64,000 nucleotides of DNA from Symsagittifera roscoffensis (lineage: Eukaryota; Xenacoelomorpha; Acoela; Convolutidae): positions 39,238,532-39,302,531 of the forward strand of contig NC_087064.1 of the NCBI RefSeq assembly GCF_963678635.1, read 5' to 3'. The first letter of the stretch is position 1; each line of letters begins with the position of its first letter. The position numbers were made by a program, and so were the translations under genes. The notes beneath the pieces are model-generated. The model worked only from the letters and a program-made list of their open reading frames with translations. It was not told the DNA's origin and did not search any database. Shown here piece after piece: positions 9,801 through 22,730 of this stretch.

Positions 9801-11440
9801 CTTATATAATTTTCTTTAAAAAAACAGAGAACATGCAGCTAGAAAATAATTTTGACAGTTAGAGTTACCGGATAGGTTTTTTTCACTGCCAAAAATTTTC
9901 ATGAATGATTTCCCAGTCCATTGAAGTAACTCTACGTTTTTACTATTTCATTTTCTGTTTTTTTTCCAAGACAGTTTGAACCTGCTGAATTTCGAGCCCG
10001 TGGAATTAAAAATAACCATCAAGATACCACTTGCTGATGTCTACATTTCTGTGATATACATTTGAATAAAAGTTTGGCAGTTTTTGATATTGCAAATTTG
10101 TTGAAACAAAGCCGAATTTTTTCGCTCCACCCCTTTTTCGATAGAAATATTGTCGAAGTCGAACGAAAAATCAAATTTTTTTCAAAAGTAGCTATCTTCA
10201 GGTCCGTCGCGTTTCCATATTTCTGTTTTGCGTAGACGTACGAGGTTATTCATGAAGGCTGATTCAAGTAAGATCGTTCTACACGTTTTTGACCATATCC
10301 TTTAATTGCAATTTCTTCCCATCTCGTTATCAATACTACATATCAATTCTGAACATATTTGTTTTTTGATCTGACACCCGTAGAAAAAACGGTGAACGAT
10401 AGATTTTCACTATCAAAATGGTCAGTGCGCCAACTTCTCATTTTACTCATTTTGTGTAATTTGTTCTTCTGCAATTTACTTTTTTTCCTGAATTTAAGAT
10501 TGAGTGTTTCTGACGATTCGTGGAGCTAAATCTAACTGTTTAAAGTGTTTTCAGTTAATTTTTTGTCAACTTGTTTTTCAAATTTTTTTCTTCAGTTTGA
10601 GTTTTCCAGTAGAGCATACCGAATCTGTGATGTTGGGAGGAATGCTGCTGTGTGAGGTGAGGACACACATGATTATGGTCCGGTTCTTAGCTGGACATCT
10701 AACTCCTTCTGAAGCTTCGGCTGTGAAGGATACAACGCATGAGAAAACGTTGACCACACAGAGCGAGTTGGAACAACTCGACGTTGAAGTGAGGCGCGTA
10801 TTCATTAGAAAAATTGAAGTTGGAACTAGACTAAGGCTTCTGTGAACATCCTTGCGCATCAGTTCTTCTTTTCCAACACCTTGCTCATATTCCTTTTTCT
10901 CCTTCCATGCATTCCGTTTTTTAAGACACTCCAGTTACTTGATTCTTTTTTCTGTTTTTTTATTTTTTTAATTAATCGTCAACTCACTAATTCGGTGATG
11001 TGGGTAAGTTTTTTTTTCATATCTTCCAAAATTTTATCTTTGCAAAATTAACCAAAGAAAACTTGTAGCTCCGTTAAACTCGTTCTTATTATACAAAGTT
11101 GGTAAATAAGTCCATAGATCAGTTATAACTATTCAATTATCAAAGCTTAAGCTTATACAATAATCACCCATAATGCGCGGTGAAATGTGTACTTGAAAAT
11201 TATACAGCGAAACGAGATGCCAATACCCCCAAATTTTGAAATCGTTCACAAAATACCTCTTTTTAACCCACCCAAATTTTTGAAGTGGTCAGAAAAAACG
11301 ACTCTTTGACCCCCTCTAAAACATGAGTGGCCCAACATGTGGGAGTTTTAAGCCCAAAGGGCGTTAAATGTACGTTATGTAAGGCCAGATGGAATTCTTT
11401 GGGGGGGTTAATGCCATGTAATTTCTTATAATTTTTTTTT
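9801..11440. other. AT-rich region without recognised genes
   Basis: I see no recognisable domain in this 1.6-kb stretch. A plus-strand 113-codon frame (10504-10845) follows a TTTTTTCTTCAG acceptor-like sequence at about 10,595 and encodes a charged segment (LTPSEASAVKD, LEQLDVEVRRVFIRKIE). It could be an exon or chance. Its antisense frame is equally open, so coding status is undecided. Near 11,230-11,410 are C-rich lines suggesting an older unclassified repeat. Confidence 0.25.
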
Positions 11441-11550
11441 CACATACTGCCAAACTGTCTAATAAACAGAATATAAGATTTTATTACTTGATGATCCCAA
11501 AAATCCATGTAAACCTTATTGAAATGAATGCGAATTGAATTGTCATTCGT

Positions 11551-11709
11551 TTGACTTTTGCGAAACCTGGTTCCACGATGACTGTAACAAATTGCCCCAG
11601 GAAGTTCTTCAAAATTTAGATAACGTAAAAGGTTTATTCTGGAAATGCGAGGGTTGTTCAGACTTAAAAGTAAAAAAGATAAAGTGAAATACTCTTTTGA
11701 GAAAATCAT
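11551..11709 (+). pseudogene. LINE B ORF1 PHD finger
   Basis: In frame the segment gives C-x-x-W-F-H-x-x-C, then about 20 residues, then W-K-C-x-x-C, the C-terminal half of a PHD-type zinc finger as found in ORF1 of CR1/Jockey-superclade LINEs. A stop follows shortly after LKVKKIK. The N-terminal Cys pair is not seen. Confidence 0.55.
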
Positions 11710-14323
11710 AAACGAAATCCAAAATGCAAATTTAGCTATCCAAAACGGTATAGCCGATGTAAAATTTTCAATAAAACAGAATAACGACCAATTATTGACA
11801 ATTCAGGAAGAAAATTGAGAAATAAAAAACCTTGCTACTTTATAGCAGTCCATTGGACAATTAACGATTTTTCGTCAATTGAGAAAGATATAAGCGTTTC
11901 GCGGCAAAATACATCAAAACAGAGCAGTTTATCTACAACTATTAATAATCCTCCCACCCCGAACCAGGCTAAAACAGACTCTAGTCTTATTGGAAAGAAA
12001 CAAGTGATATATGGAGTAGCAGAAAATATACTGGACGAGAGAGTTGTACAAATTGAAAGGGACAGAACTAGTATGCTGCAATTGTACAGATAAAGGATGG
12101 AACCTAAAGAAATTACTGTGAGCCAGTTTTCGACTTGGTAAAGAACAACCATACAAATCAAGACCCCTTGTCGCTTACATTCCATCTCTTTGGCTTCATA
12201 AATTTATTTTCTGTCCATGAGAAAGCGAAAGACTTCGAATATGTATATGAAGGAACTTAAAAATTATGCGGACTGTCGGAATCAAATGAAAATTCTGAAC
12301 TATAGATAAGAGTTCAGTTCTTTGATGCAAAAAACAATCAGAATTCAAAATAAAGTCTGGAAAACTTGTTTTTGGCACTTGAACAATTGACTGTGACAAA
12401 GAGGTTCAATCTGAGAGTGATGGAGTTCTTGGTAAAGGTAACTCTTCCTCTTGACTAAAAATGACATCAAACTTTTGTCGTATAATTGTAGATCAGTTTT
12501 AACAATGAAAAAAAAAACAAGCTGGACGTTTTTCGCGAATCCATCAACCTGGCATTGTTACCCTAAAAAAACGCGGCTGGATAAACATGTTGAAAATACT
12601 GCAGTCTACTGCACAGATGTGTATGAAGTAATTCACCGTTCTGATTGAAAAACTGAACCTCATGGAGTTGTCCTAATTGCAGTCAAAACATCATCTAAAT
12701 TAAATGTCATCGATGATCAATCAGTTATTTTTCTCATTGGTTCATAATTGATTGTGAAGCTGAATAATGCTTTGCGTAACAGCTGTTATGCTTTGCCTAA
12801 CAGCCATTTACAATCCATCGCCTGACAATCCTTGTGTTCTAAACAAAGTATATTTTAAAATTTTTAATGAAGTGATCAAACAACTCAACGTTTATATGGT
12901 TGAATCTAACTTGAACACTTAAACTTGAACTTCAGTTGATTGGGAAACTTTATCAAGTGATGATTAAAATGACTCCAGTTTTTCGAAGTCAATTGCAAGT
13001 TGAACCTTGGTTTACTGACAGAAAAAAGATTTTTTACAGCGGTACGTATTATTAACAGACAATCCTTCGAAGTAAAGCAAAGCTTCTCAGATCATCCTGC
13101 ACTTTCTTGTCAAATAGCATTGAAAGAGAACAGATAAGTCTAAACCATTACTGTATCTGTAAAACAGATTCCGAAGAGAACATATTGCTCTTCCAAAAGA
13201 TCAGACTTTTTTGCTCGAGTGATGCAAATATAATGCTTGAAACGTTCTATCGGTTGTATTATCAAGCCGTTAACACATATATATTCAAAAAAAACAATTC
13301 TTCGCCATAAAGTTCCACATTGAATATCATCACACTCAATAAAGGCTGAAACTCGTCTTCAGACGGCATTGAAACATAATTACTCTGACGATAAAGATAA
13401 ACGCTACAAACAAGATTCGAAGGTTTCTATAGAACTAGACAAAGCCGTTTTTTTTTTGAGTGAATGAAAGACTTAGATTTTAAAACGATATACAAATTTC
13501 TCAGATCAATAAATAGAAAGGCAAAAGCACCCAAGAAAATGTCATACAAAAATACTAGTTTACGCTCTGATTTACCAATATGTGAGGCTTTTAACAAGTT
13601 TTTTGCATCTGTGTACAAAATAGACAACGAACCATTGAATGCTCCAAGCAAAAAAAGTAATTTTCCAGGATTATACTTATCAGATATTTTCGTTTCGCAA
13701 TGCTGCTTTCTTAACGAATTGAGTTAATGAAAGTCAGGAAAAATTTTAGTTGATGGTGTATCTCCTAACATAATAATTTTTGTTTTGTAGTTCTGTTTGA
13801 AAGATATTGTTGAACTGTTTAATTGGATAGCCAGTAATAAACAGTTTCCTGATATCTGGAAACTAGCACACAATAATCTTTTTCTCCAAAAAGTTCCTTT
13901 TAATACATTGAAAATTACAGGCTCATTTCAATAGTTCATGCACTTGCCCTAATATTTGAACGAGTGTTATATAACAAGTTAAAAGGCTTCAATCAAAGAA
14001 AGTTGTGTAAAAACCAACATGGACTTAGAAAACATCATACGACTGTGACAAACCTTAAATTGTACTGTGATGCTGTATTCAAGAAATCCAAGTAGAATAA
14101 AGAGAATTACTTCTCCTGCTGTTTTTAGATATTGCACAAGCTTTCGACTCTGTTAGCCATAACATCATTTTATACAAGCTTGCCAAAGTAGGCTTCGGAC
14201 CATGAGTTTCTTCTATTTTTGCAGCAAATCTCACAAACAGAAAGGAAATAGTTTGTCTCATTCCCGCATTATAACGAGTGGTTGTCCACAGAGACCAATT
14301 TTTGCAGTATTCTTGTTTTCTTT
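11551..14323 (+). mobile_element. LINE B: second non-LTR retrotransposon, degraded and cut by a gap
   Basis: Plus strand, in order: a PHD-type finger of ORF1 (DFCETWFHDDC ... FWKCEGC, 11551-11709), the start of an APE endonuclease (IKLLSYNCRSV at 12451, then LDKHVENTAVYCTDVYEVI, and EPHGVVLIAVK near 12,660), the RT connecting region (RSINRKAKAPKKMSYKNTSL, 13464-13727), the RT palm with a frameshifted DIAQAFDSVSHNI motif A (about 14,130) and an SGCPQRPIFAVFLF motif B (about 14,280). Sequence then enters the assembly gap. Many stops are present. It is inserted in opposite orientation between Polinton polymerase and the rest of that element. Confidence 0.7.
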
Positions 14324-14523
14324 NNNNNNNNNNNNNNNNNNNNNNNNNNNNNNNNNNNNNNNNNNNNNNNNNNNNNNNNNNNNNNNNNNNNNNNNNNNNN
14401 NNNNNNNNNNNNNNNNNNNNNNNNNNNNNNNNNNNNNNNNNNNNNNNNNNNNNNNNNNNNNNNNNNNNNNNNNNNNNNNNNNNNNNNNNNNNNNNNNNNN
14501 NNNNNNNNNNNNNNNNNNNNNNN
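14324..14523. other. Assembly gap, 200 N
   Basis: Exactly 200 undetermined bases. It hides the junction between LINE B RT and the 3' end of the Polinton polymerase. Open frames that cross it are meaningless. Confidence 1.
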
Positions 14524-17500
14524 ATTCGACCGAACTGTTATAAGTTTCATTGCATGAGTTAGCCCACTCGGTGTCCATGTAAATGTCTTCTAGAAATGCA
14601 TTTTCTTCGGCGGCATTATGGCCAAAGAGAACAGTCAAATTTCCGTCGAAAAAGTGAAAACGTTTTGAGTCAATTGGTGATAATGCAAGTTTGTTTTGTG
14701 TCACTGTCATATTGGTATGACCTTTCGAAACTGTATTATAGTTGTGCACTCTCATTGTTTTCCCAGTGAATAATGTGTCCCTGGAGGTTTGGTGGACCAG
14801 TTATCGCTGTGCACTCCGTTTTATTCATTTGGCACTCAAAAATTGAGTGCCTTCTAAACAGAACCAAAATTATTATTCTTCTCTACACGGCAGGGAATAG
14901 TTTCATTTCACTCAGCAACTCAATTTATATCGAACAAAGTTTCTTTCATTTTACCAAAAAATAGCAGAAGATTCTAAATTTTGATAAAGAGAAGAAGTAT
15001 GTTTTCAGATAAACTAACGTTTAGGCAACATTGTATAATGTTGCCTAAATTAGCTGAATGCCATAGTTTATTGCAACAAGTATGGGAGGGAGGGAGGTTA
15101 GTGGTGGTGGTAATTTTATTCTGTAAAAAGATAATAATGGCGGTGGAAGGTGGGCTTAAGATGAACTTTAACTTACCATTAAGGACGACTAAATATAGTT
15201 TCGGTTATAAGGCGATGAGTTCTCTGATCGGCTTCCCACCAGTCTTGTCTCTGAATTTCAGCACAGCTTTTTTTATTGGTATTGTCGAACAGGAAATGGT
15301 CCTCATCGTAATTTGAAATTTCGAAATAAGCCTTTATTTTCTCTAAGTCTCGGTAACGTCAGTTCTTATGGCATAAATAAAACTATCCGTGTCGGAGTAA
15401 AGGAGTTCCAAGTTAAGATTCGGTTCCATTTTTTGATAATGAAACTGAAAAATGAAGCGCTTGGCGAGGTCTAGAATGGTCGCACCAGCTATCATAGGTT
15501 TGTCTCACAATATTTTGTTCTGAAAAGTTGATTGTGGCTAAATGATCGTCAAAGATTTGAAAGCTCTTCATTGTGCTCAGAGCTGTTTTTTGTAGAAGTT
15601 CTCTCTCATTCCATGTAATCTTCTGCTTCTTTCTTCCTAACTTAATTTCCATTGTCCTACCGAATGCTGAACTTACAAATAATTGGTAAAAATTCTCCTG
15701 GAATTTATTTACCGCAGCTTTTCGTAGGCGGGTGCTGAGGTCTACAAAGGGTGCACTTCCAGTAACTTTGGCGGAGCTGAAGAACTTTTTCTAGATGAAT
15801 TATTTTCATTCCCAGCTCGTGGTACAATTTTAGGGTATGGTAATGCAAAACATACCCTTCTTTAGAATGCAAAGTCTGAACAAGCTTTGGCACTTTTGGC
15901 AGTGTGGGGATTCCCGATTTTCCCAACATGTCGACTTGCTCGTTGCTCATTGCACCGATGTCCACTACTTCACGAGAACGCGCAAGGGGGTAATCGGCAA
16001 AGCAGTCGTGTAGTTCTTCGGGTATGCTCAAATTGACTTCGACCATAAAACCCCACTCTGAGGTTTCGTTAGTGAGGAGTATGTCTTCCAGACTTTATTC
16101 AACTATCGAAAGTTTGTTTAATGGCAAAGGGCAGTGTTTCATTATCCCCCCGTACAAAGTGTTTGCTTCAATTTAAAGCATATAGCTTGTTGGTTCTGCT
16201 TGCGAAAACTCGTCGAGGTATTTATTGTTTGCTTTGTAAAATCGGCGCGCGTAAACCTACGACATGCCTCCTCGTTCGCTGCAGAAGATCCAGATGTTCA
16301 TTGTTTGTTAAGAGCTTCAGGTCGGGCTTAAAAATGTCGCCGGAAAAGTTACTTGCCGTGAAGTAACAGGCGCAATCCAGCCCGTAAGTTTGATAGCAAA
16401 CTTCACGAAAAGCTTCGAAAACGGAAGCAAGTAATAGCACATCTGTAATCAAGAACAAGTCGTAGTAATCACCAAGTGAACCACACTTTGATTCGGTGAA
16501 TACTTTTAGGGCATGATTGAATTCGCTTCTTGTAACACTCAAATCTCCTCCTCTTAGGCAATTTTTCCACATTGCTCGCGATTGTCAAGGATAAATATTT
16601 TTCTCCAGATGCTGGTATTACAGAAAACGTGTTTTTGCCAGCGCTTTGATTATAAAAAGTAAGTCATAATTTGACAAATTATGAGCTACAACTGGAATGT
16701 AATTTGTCGTTTTTCTATTAACGTTACACTCATTGTGTGCTCAACCCAGGAACTTGTTAATGTAATGGCAATGATCAAGTACCACTTGATCATTGTCAAA
16801 AAAATCATTCTGGCATATCCGACAAACCGTAGCATCTTCCCGTTTCTGGTCTGTTATACCGGTGAAAGTGTAAAATATAGTTTTTTTTCGACGTAAATTT
16901 GTCTCGCTAACGACGCAAGGGTGCTAATTAGCTCTTCCATCACATTCGGTCCTCTTTAAAGCTTAAATTTTAACAGGTTTTTTCCGTTGAATGCGATTAC
17001 GGCCAAGGCGTAGCCGCACGGTTGATGGATTTCAATTGTTTGCGTGCTAGTTTTTCGCGGATCAGGTTGCGGTCCGTATACTGGTAAGATTTCTGACTCC
17101 AAATCAAAGTAGATTACTCTGGGTACGTAACAACAAGCTGTTAAGTTTTTGAAATTGTGATCATCTGTTTTCGGTTTGGGCATGTTATTACGACAGCTTA
17201 ATCTTGGGAGCACAGTTCTTGATGTCTTCTCAGAGTTTCGAAAGAAGCGCATGTGGAAACATTTGCGACAAATCTCAGATTGGAATCGGTGCACTTTGTG
17301 TCGCACGTACTCGCCCAGTTTCTGGAGATCACTTATCAACACATAGTGATGTTTTGATCCATCTGTCAGCAGCAACAAGTCCACAACCAAGGCTAGTAGT
17401 GAATCTGCCTGACACTCTTATGGGCAACAATTCGGCATCGTTCAACCTGAAAAGAAAATTAATTTTCATATCTAGTTTTGACGTGAAATATTCAGGGGGT

Positions 17501-18522
17501 TTGAGTAGGCGAGGAAAATTAATGATAGGGTTTTACGTTTTGATCACCGAAAGACGTTTATTTGATAATTGTTTAATCTTTCAAATCTGTCCATTTCCAT
17601 CAGACTCCTTGGCATTTCGTATGCACCATTGATTTTCATTGTTCCTTCTTTGTCCACATGGTAGATTGAGACTTTGTCTTTCTCCAGCCACCGTCTAGAT
17701 GTGTGCTAGAGGGCGGGGTCATTCACGTTGTAGGTAGGATACTGCTCACCATCAGGTAGCTCACCATCAGGTAGCTCGAGGTAGGATACTGCTCTTATTG
17801 GTTAGAAGGCCGCAAAACTGATTTTCAGTTTTTCAATTCGATCGATAATCTATCCGCTACCATGAATTGACTTGGTTGACCATGTGTATGATCAGTTCCA
17901 AGTATTGATCCTCAGCTATTCCTTCGAAGTACACTGTCAATGTCTTAGTGTTTAGAAATAGCATGGTCATATCGAAGTTTCCAGTGTCCTCGTCTTGCAT
18001 AGTGGGAATTGTTATCATCCCAACTTACACATGGAACTGCACTTTGTTTGGACCCTCTTTGACCCTTTCCAGTATGAGAACATCTATTTCCTCCTCGTTT
18101 TGCATCATGACTTGAAGCAAATCCATTCAATTTTCAGCAACTTTGAGATCGTTTCGGCGCAGTTTCCCTCTGAACGCGCTTTCCGTTGGGACAGCGGAAG
18201 AACTCATATCGGTGCCATCTCAAACTGGCTAGGCGCGCTTCTTCAGCAAATGTTTTTGATAGCTTTCCGCGGTAAGAAATATTGTATGGCAATACATACA
18301 ATGACTATTGGAAGTCATATCATGTGTCAGCTCGACGTGCTCTCGGGCCTCCGACAAATTCTCGAATGACTCTAGACATTCATCATAAGCAGTTTGAGCA
18401 AGAGGGGGAGGAAAGAGCTTGCGAACTTTTTGCTCATGTCTTCTCAAGTTCTTTTTAGAGCTCAGAACTTTTCTGCACTGCTGGCAAGGAACAGGTGTCG
18501 CGATAGAAGTAGAGCTCGGCAT
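14524..18522 (-). pseudogene. Polinton family-B DNA polymerase, copy 1
   Basis: Protein-primed family-B polymerase, broken by stops and frameshifts. From the ATG at 18522: two C2H2-like fingers (PCQQCRKV ... RRHEQKV; HCMYCHTIF ... YQKH), a region ending in DMARFE/LNN-type text near 17.6 kb, a Cys-x-x-Cys/His element (17.4-17.2 kb), Exo I VIYFDLESEI (about 17,115), a CRICQND ... LDHCHY zinc/HNH-like block (16.85-16.74 kb), DYYDLFLITDVLLLASVF (16.48 kb), motif A EANTLYGGIM (about 16,169-16,140), PEELHDCFADYPLA, motif B AFGRTME (about 15,667-15,647), motif C YSDTDS (15399-15382), and a C-terminal KRFHFFDGN ... GHN (14.66-14.60 kb). The catalytic Asp of motif A is Glu here. Replicates the element by protein priming in intact relatives. 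Confidence 0.85.
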
Positions 18523-20210
18523 TGTTTCTTGAAGTTACTGAAGTAACTCAGAAAAATTTCAAGATTGAAATAGAACTGGTTATGAAGAAGCAAAAAAAAG
18601 AAGTGAGTAGGACTAAAAACTAAGATTTTTGCGAGTAAGGACAAGTAGAAGCCATTAACGAGAGTTATAATTCGCCGTGAACCTGACAATAAGTACTTTC
18701 CTTTCCAAAAACAGGGTTTGTATACAGCTTTAGGCTCTATATGTCTCATCAACTTGTTCAAGTACAAGGGTTTTGTGTATTGAAAAACTGATTCATTTAC
18801 AGTCTCAAACTTGTGCTGTTAAGTTAAACGGGAAGCGATCAATTTTTTTAAGGTTTGGCAACTTTCATGAGAACAATTTAGACTTTCAATTAAAATTTCA
18901 GCACTAAATTACACAATTTAAAGCTTGAAATGTTTCAGATTTATCCTAAAAATATTTCTGACTAATTTTAACTGGGGAGCAAAATTTTTAAAATGATTTC
19001 AAGCTTATTTCTTGGTTCGCTTAAATATTTATTTTAAAAAGTAGAAATATGAAATAAATTTGTTAAGAGAACAAAACCCTCAACTATATAAATAAGTTGA
19101 AATATGAAAATATGTTAAAAAATGAACTTTGGCAAATTGGATACCTTGATAGTTGCAGATGCATGATAAGCATAGATTGTCATTTGAGTATGTTTAAAAC
19201 ATATCGAAATCAAAGTTTCCTTCATGTTATTCAGTGTACCGTGAAACATTTAATATCGTTTTCTTCAAACTATTATGGCATGTCCGTTTTATTTAAGAGG
19301 CAACAGCTAATTCGGCGTTGCTCTTTGCTACGCTCCTCGAGAAAGCCTCCTGTTTTGTAAATTCAAGTGAAAAAAAAGTTTCTTCACAAGTTAAAAGAAC
19401 ACCACAAATTTGTTATGTTGTGAAAAAAGGAAAAAAATTAACAAAAAAGTTTTTAACATCAATAAACAACAAACCAGTAAATTTTGCAGGATCTCGAGCA
19501 CAGTTGTACTGGTCGTGTTCAAAACTTAAAAAATAAAATTTTCAACTTTTTATTCCTTCATTATCAGCTTAAATTATTTATTCTCATTTTAAACTCAAGT
19601 GAATGTGATGTGATTATTACTTTAGGATCTATCTGATTATTAGGACTGGCGTAGAAGTTAAAAAACAGTTAAAACCCAATCAATGAGAGTAGACGCTTAA
19701 AAACTTGTGATTTCTTTAGAAAATCGGATTTTTGTGTAAATTAAAAAAAAATTGAGAAAAATATTTGTTGTCTCCAAAGCCATTGAAACTACCTTCAATC
19801 ATTTTGCCATAAATTTCTGAGCAGGGATAAGGATCATGTTCAAATTTTGAAGAAAAAAAATAAATTTTCATTTTTTTCACGTTTTTTACAAAAAAAATGT
19901 CAGTTTTACACCCAAAACATGTATATGAGTAAAATATCTAGCAGATTTACGGCTTTGAATACTCTGTTGATCATCTGTTCTCGGTTTGGGCATGTTATTA
20001 CGACAGCTTAATCTTGGGAGCACAGTTCTTGATGTCTTCTCAGAGTTTCGAAAGAAGCGCATGTGTGGAAACATTTGCGACAAATCTCAGATTGGAATCG
20101 GTGCACTTTGTGTCGCACGTACTCGCCCAGTTTCTGGAGATCACTTATCAACACATAGTGATGTTTTGATCCATCTGTCAGCAGCAGACTTTTTAGTCCT
20201 AGAAATAGCA
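18101..20210 (-). repeat. Tandem array unit 1 (2,110 bp)
   Basis: The unit starts at a TGCATCATGACTTG anchor. It holds the polymerase zinc-finger N-terminus (minus strand, to 18522), an AT-rich upstream spacer (18.53-19.97 kb), and a second polymerase fragment matching 17,160-17,372 (the Cys-rich block). The two polymerase fragments are joined at about 20,190-20,212 by a deletion junction. The left edge of unit 1 merges smoothly with the intact polymerase copy 1. The spacer is 5' flank of the polymerase gene and is also found, diverged, at 30.8-32.5 kb. Confidence 0.85.
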
Positions 20211-22320
20211 TGCATCATGACTTGAAGCAAATCCATTCATTTTTCAGCAACTTTGAGATCGTTTCGGCGCAGTTTCCCTCTGAACGCGCTTTCCGTTGGG
20301 ACAGCGGAAGAACTCATATCGGTGACATCTCAAACTCGCAAGGCGCGCTTCTTCAGCAAATGTTTTTGATAGCTTTCCGCGGTAAGAAATATTGTATGGC
20401 AATACATACAATGACTATTGGAAGTCATATCATGTGTCAGCTCGACGTGCTCTCGTGCCTCCTACAAATTCTCGAATGACTCTAGACATTCATCATAAGC
20501 AGTTTGAGCAAGAGGGGGAGGAAAGAGCTTGCGAACTTTTTGCTCATGTCTTCTCAAGTTCCTTTTAGAGCTCAGAACTTTTCTGCACTGCTGGCAAGGA
20601 ACAGGTGTCGCGATAGAAGTAGAGCTCGGCATTGTTTGTTGAAGTTACTGAAGTAACTCAGAAAAATTTCAATATTGAAATAGAACTGGTTATGAAGAAG
20701 CAAAAAAGAGAAGTGAGTAGGACTAAAAACTAAGATTTTTGCGAGTAAGGACAAGTAGAAGCCATTAACGAGAGTTATAATTCGCCGTGAACTTGACAAT
20801 AAGTACTTTCCTTTCCAAAAACAGAATTTTTATACAGCTTTAGGCTCTATATGTCTCATCAACTTGTTCAAGTACAAGGGTTTTGTGTATTGAAAAACTG
20901 ATTCATTTACAGTCTCAAACTTGTGATGTTAAGTTAAACGGGAAGCGATAAATTTTTTTAAGGTTTGGCAACTTTCATGAGAACGATTTAGACTTTCAAT
21001 TAAAATTTCAGCACTAAACTACACAATTTAAAGCTTGAAATGTTTCAGATTTATCCTAAAAATTTTTCTGACTAATTTTAACTGGGGAGCAAAATTTTTT
21101 AAATGATTTCAAGCTTATTTCTTGGTTCGCTTAAATATTTATAATAAAAAGTAGAAATATGAGATAAATTTGTTAAGAAAACAAAACCCTCAACTATATA
21201 AATAAGTTGAAATATGAAAATATGTTAAAAAATGAACTTTGGCAAATCGGATACCTTGATAGTTGCAGATGCATGATAAGCATAGATTGTCATTTGAGTA
21301 TGTTTAAAACAAATCGAAATCAAAGTTTCCTTCATGTGATTCAGTGTACCGTGAAACATTTAATATCGTTTTCTTCAAACTATTAAGGCATGTCATTTTT
21401 ATTTAAGAGGCAACAGCTAATTCGGCGTTGCTCTTTGCTACGCTCCTCGAGAAAGCCTCCTGTTTTGTAAATTCAAGTGAAAAAAAGTTTCTTTACAAGT
21501 TAAAAGAACACCACAAATTTGTTATGTTGTGAAAAAAGGAAAAAAAATTAACAAAAGAGTCTTTAACATCAATAAACAACAAACCAGTAAATTTTGCAGG
21601 ATCTCGAGCACAGTTGTACTGGTCGTGTTCAAAACTTAAAAAATAAAATTTTCAACTTTTTATTCCTTCATTATCAGCTTAAATTATTTATTCTCATTTT
21701 AAACTCAAGTGAATGTGATGTGATTATTACTTTAGGATCTATCTGATTATTAGGACTGGCGTAGAAGTTAAAAAACAGTTAAAACCCAATCAATGAGAGT
21801 AGACGCTTAAAAACTTGTGATTTCTTTAGAAAATCGGATTTTTGTGTAAATTAAAAAAAAATTGAGAAAAATATTTGTTGTCTCCAAAGCCATTGAAACT
21901 ACCTTCAATCATTTTGCCATAAATTTCTGAGCAGGGATAAGGATCATGTTCAAATTTTGAAGAAAAAAAATAAATTTTCATTTTTTTCACGTTTTTTACA
22001 AAAAAAATGTCAGTTTTACACCCAAAACATGTATATGAGTAAAATATCTAGCAGATTTACGGCTTTGAATACTCTGTTGATCATCTGTTCTCGGTTTGGG
22101 CATGTTATTACGACAGCTTAATCTTGGGAGCACAGTTCTTGATGTCTTCTCAGAGTTTCGAAAGAAGCGCATGTGTGGAAACATTTGCGACAAATCTCAG
22201 ATTGGAATCGGTGCACTTTGTGTCGCACGTACTCGCCCAGTTTCTGGAGATCACTTATCAACACATAGTGATGTTTTGATCCATCTGTCAGCAGCAGACT
22301 TTTTAGTCCTAGAAATAGCA
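20211..22320 (-). repeat. Tandem array unit 2 (2,110 bp)
   Basis: Same anchor and same length as unit 1, with scattered substitutions and compensating small indels. It contains the zinc-finger fragment (20,210-20,632), spacer, and Cys-rich polymerase fragment (22,075-22,320), whose translated pieces are identical to those in units 1 and 3 over most of their length. The high identity suggests recent duplication or gene conversion. Confidence 0.85.
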
Positions 22321-22692
22321 TGCATCATGACTTGAAGCAAATCCATTCATTTTTCAGCAACTTTGAGATCGTTTCGGCGCAGTTTCCCTCTGAACGCGCT
22401 TTCCGTTGGGACAGCGGAAGAACTCATATCGGTGCCATCTCAAACTGGCAAGGCGCGCTTCTTCAGCAAATGTTTTTGATAGCTTTCCGCGGTAAGAAAT
22501 ATTGTATGGCAATACATACAATGACTATTGGAAGTCATATCATGTGTCAGCTCGACGTGCTCTCGGGCCTCCGACAAATTCTCGAATGACTCTAGACATT
22601 CATCATAAGCAGTTTGAGCAAGAGGGGGAGGAAAGAGCTTGCGAACTTTTTGCTCATGTCTTCTCAAGTTCCTTTTAGAGCTCAGAACTTAT

Positions 22693-22730
22693 CTGCACTG
22701 CTGGCAAGGAACAGGTGTCGCGATAGAAGT
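22693..22730. repeat. 38-bp direct repeat, left copy
   Basis: Identical to 23934-23971. It flanks the 1.2-kb insert and is part of the polymerase zinc-finger coding sequence. Too long for an ordinary transposon target duplication; it looks like a product of recombination or template switching. Confidence 0.8.

Noticed and set aside
12196-12399. Minus-strand frame in LINE B
   Set aside because: Lies between ORF1 and the endonuclease of the plus-strand LINE and has no recognisable domain.
14202-14755. Long open frames across the N stretch
   Set aside because: They are open only because N codons are translated as X; the gap has no sequence.
18229-18369. Repeated 89-124-codon plus-strand frames in every array unit
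   Set aside because: Antisense of the polymerase zinc-finger N-terminus; Cys/His spacing only makes sense on the minus strand.
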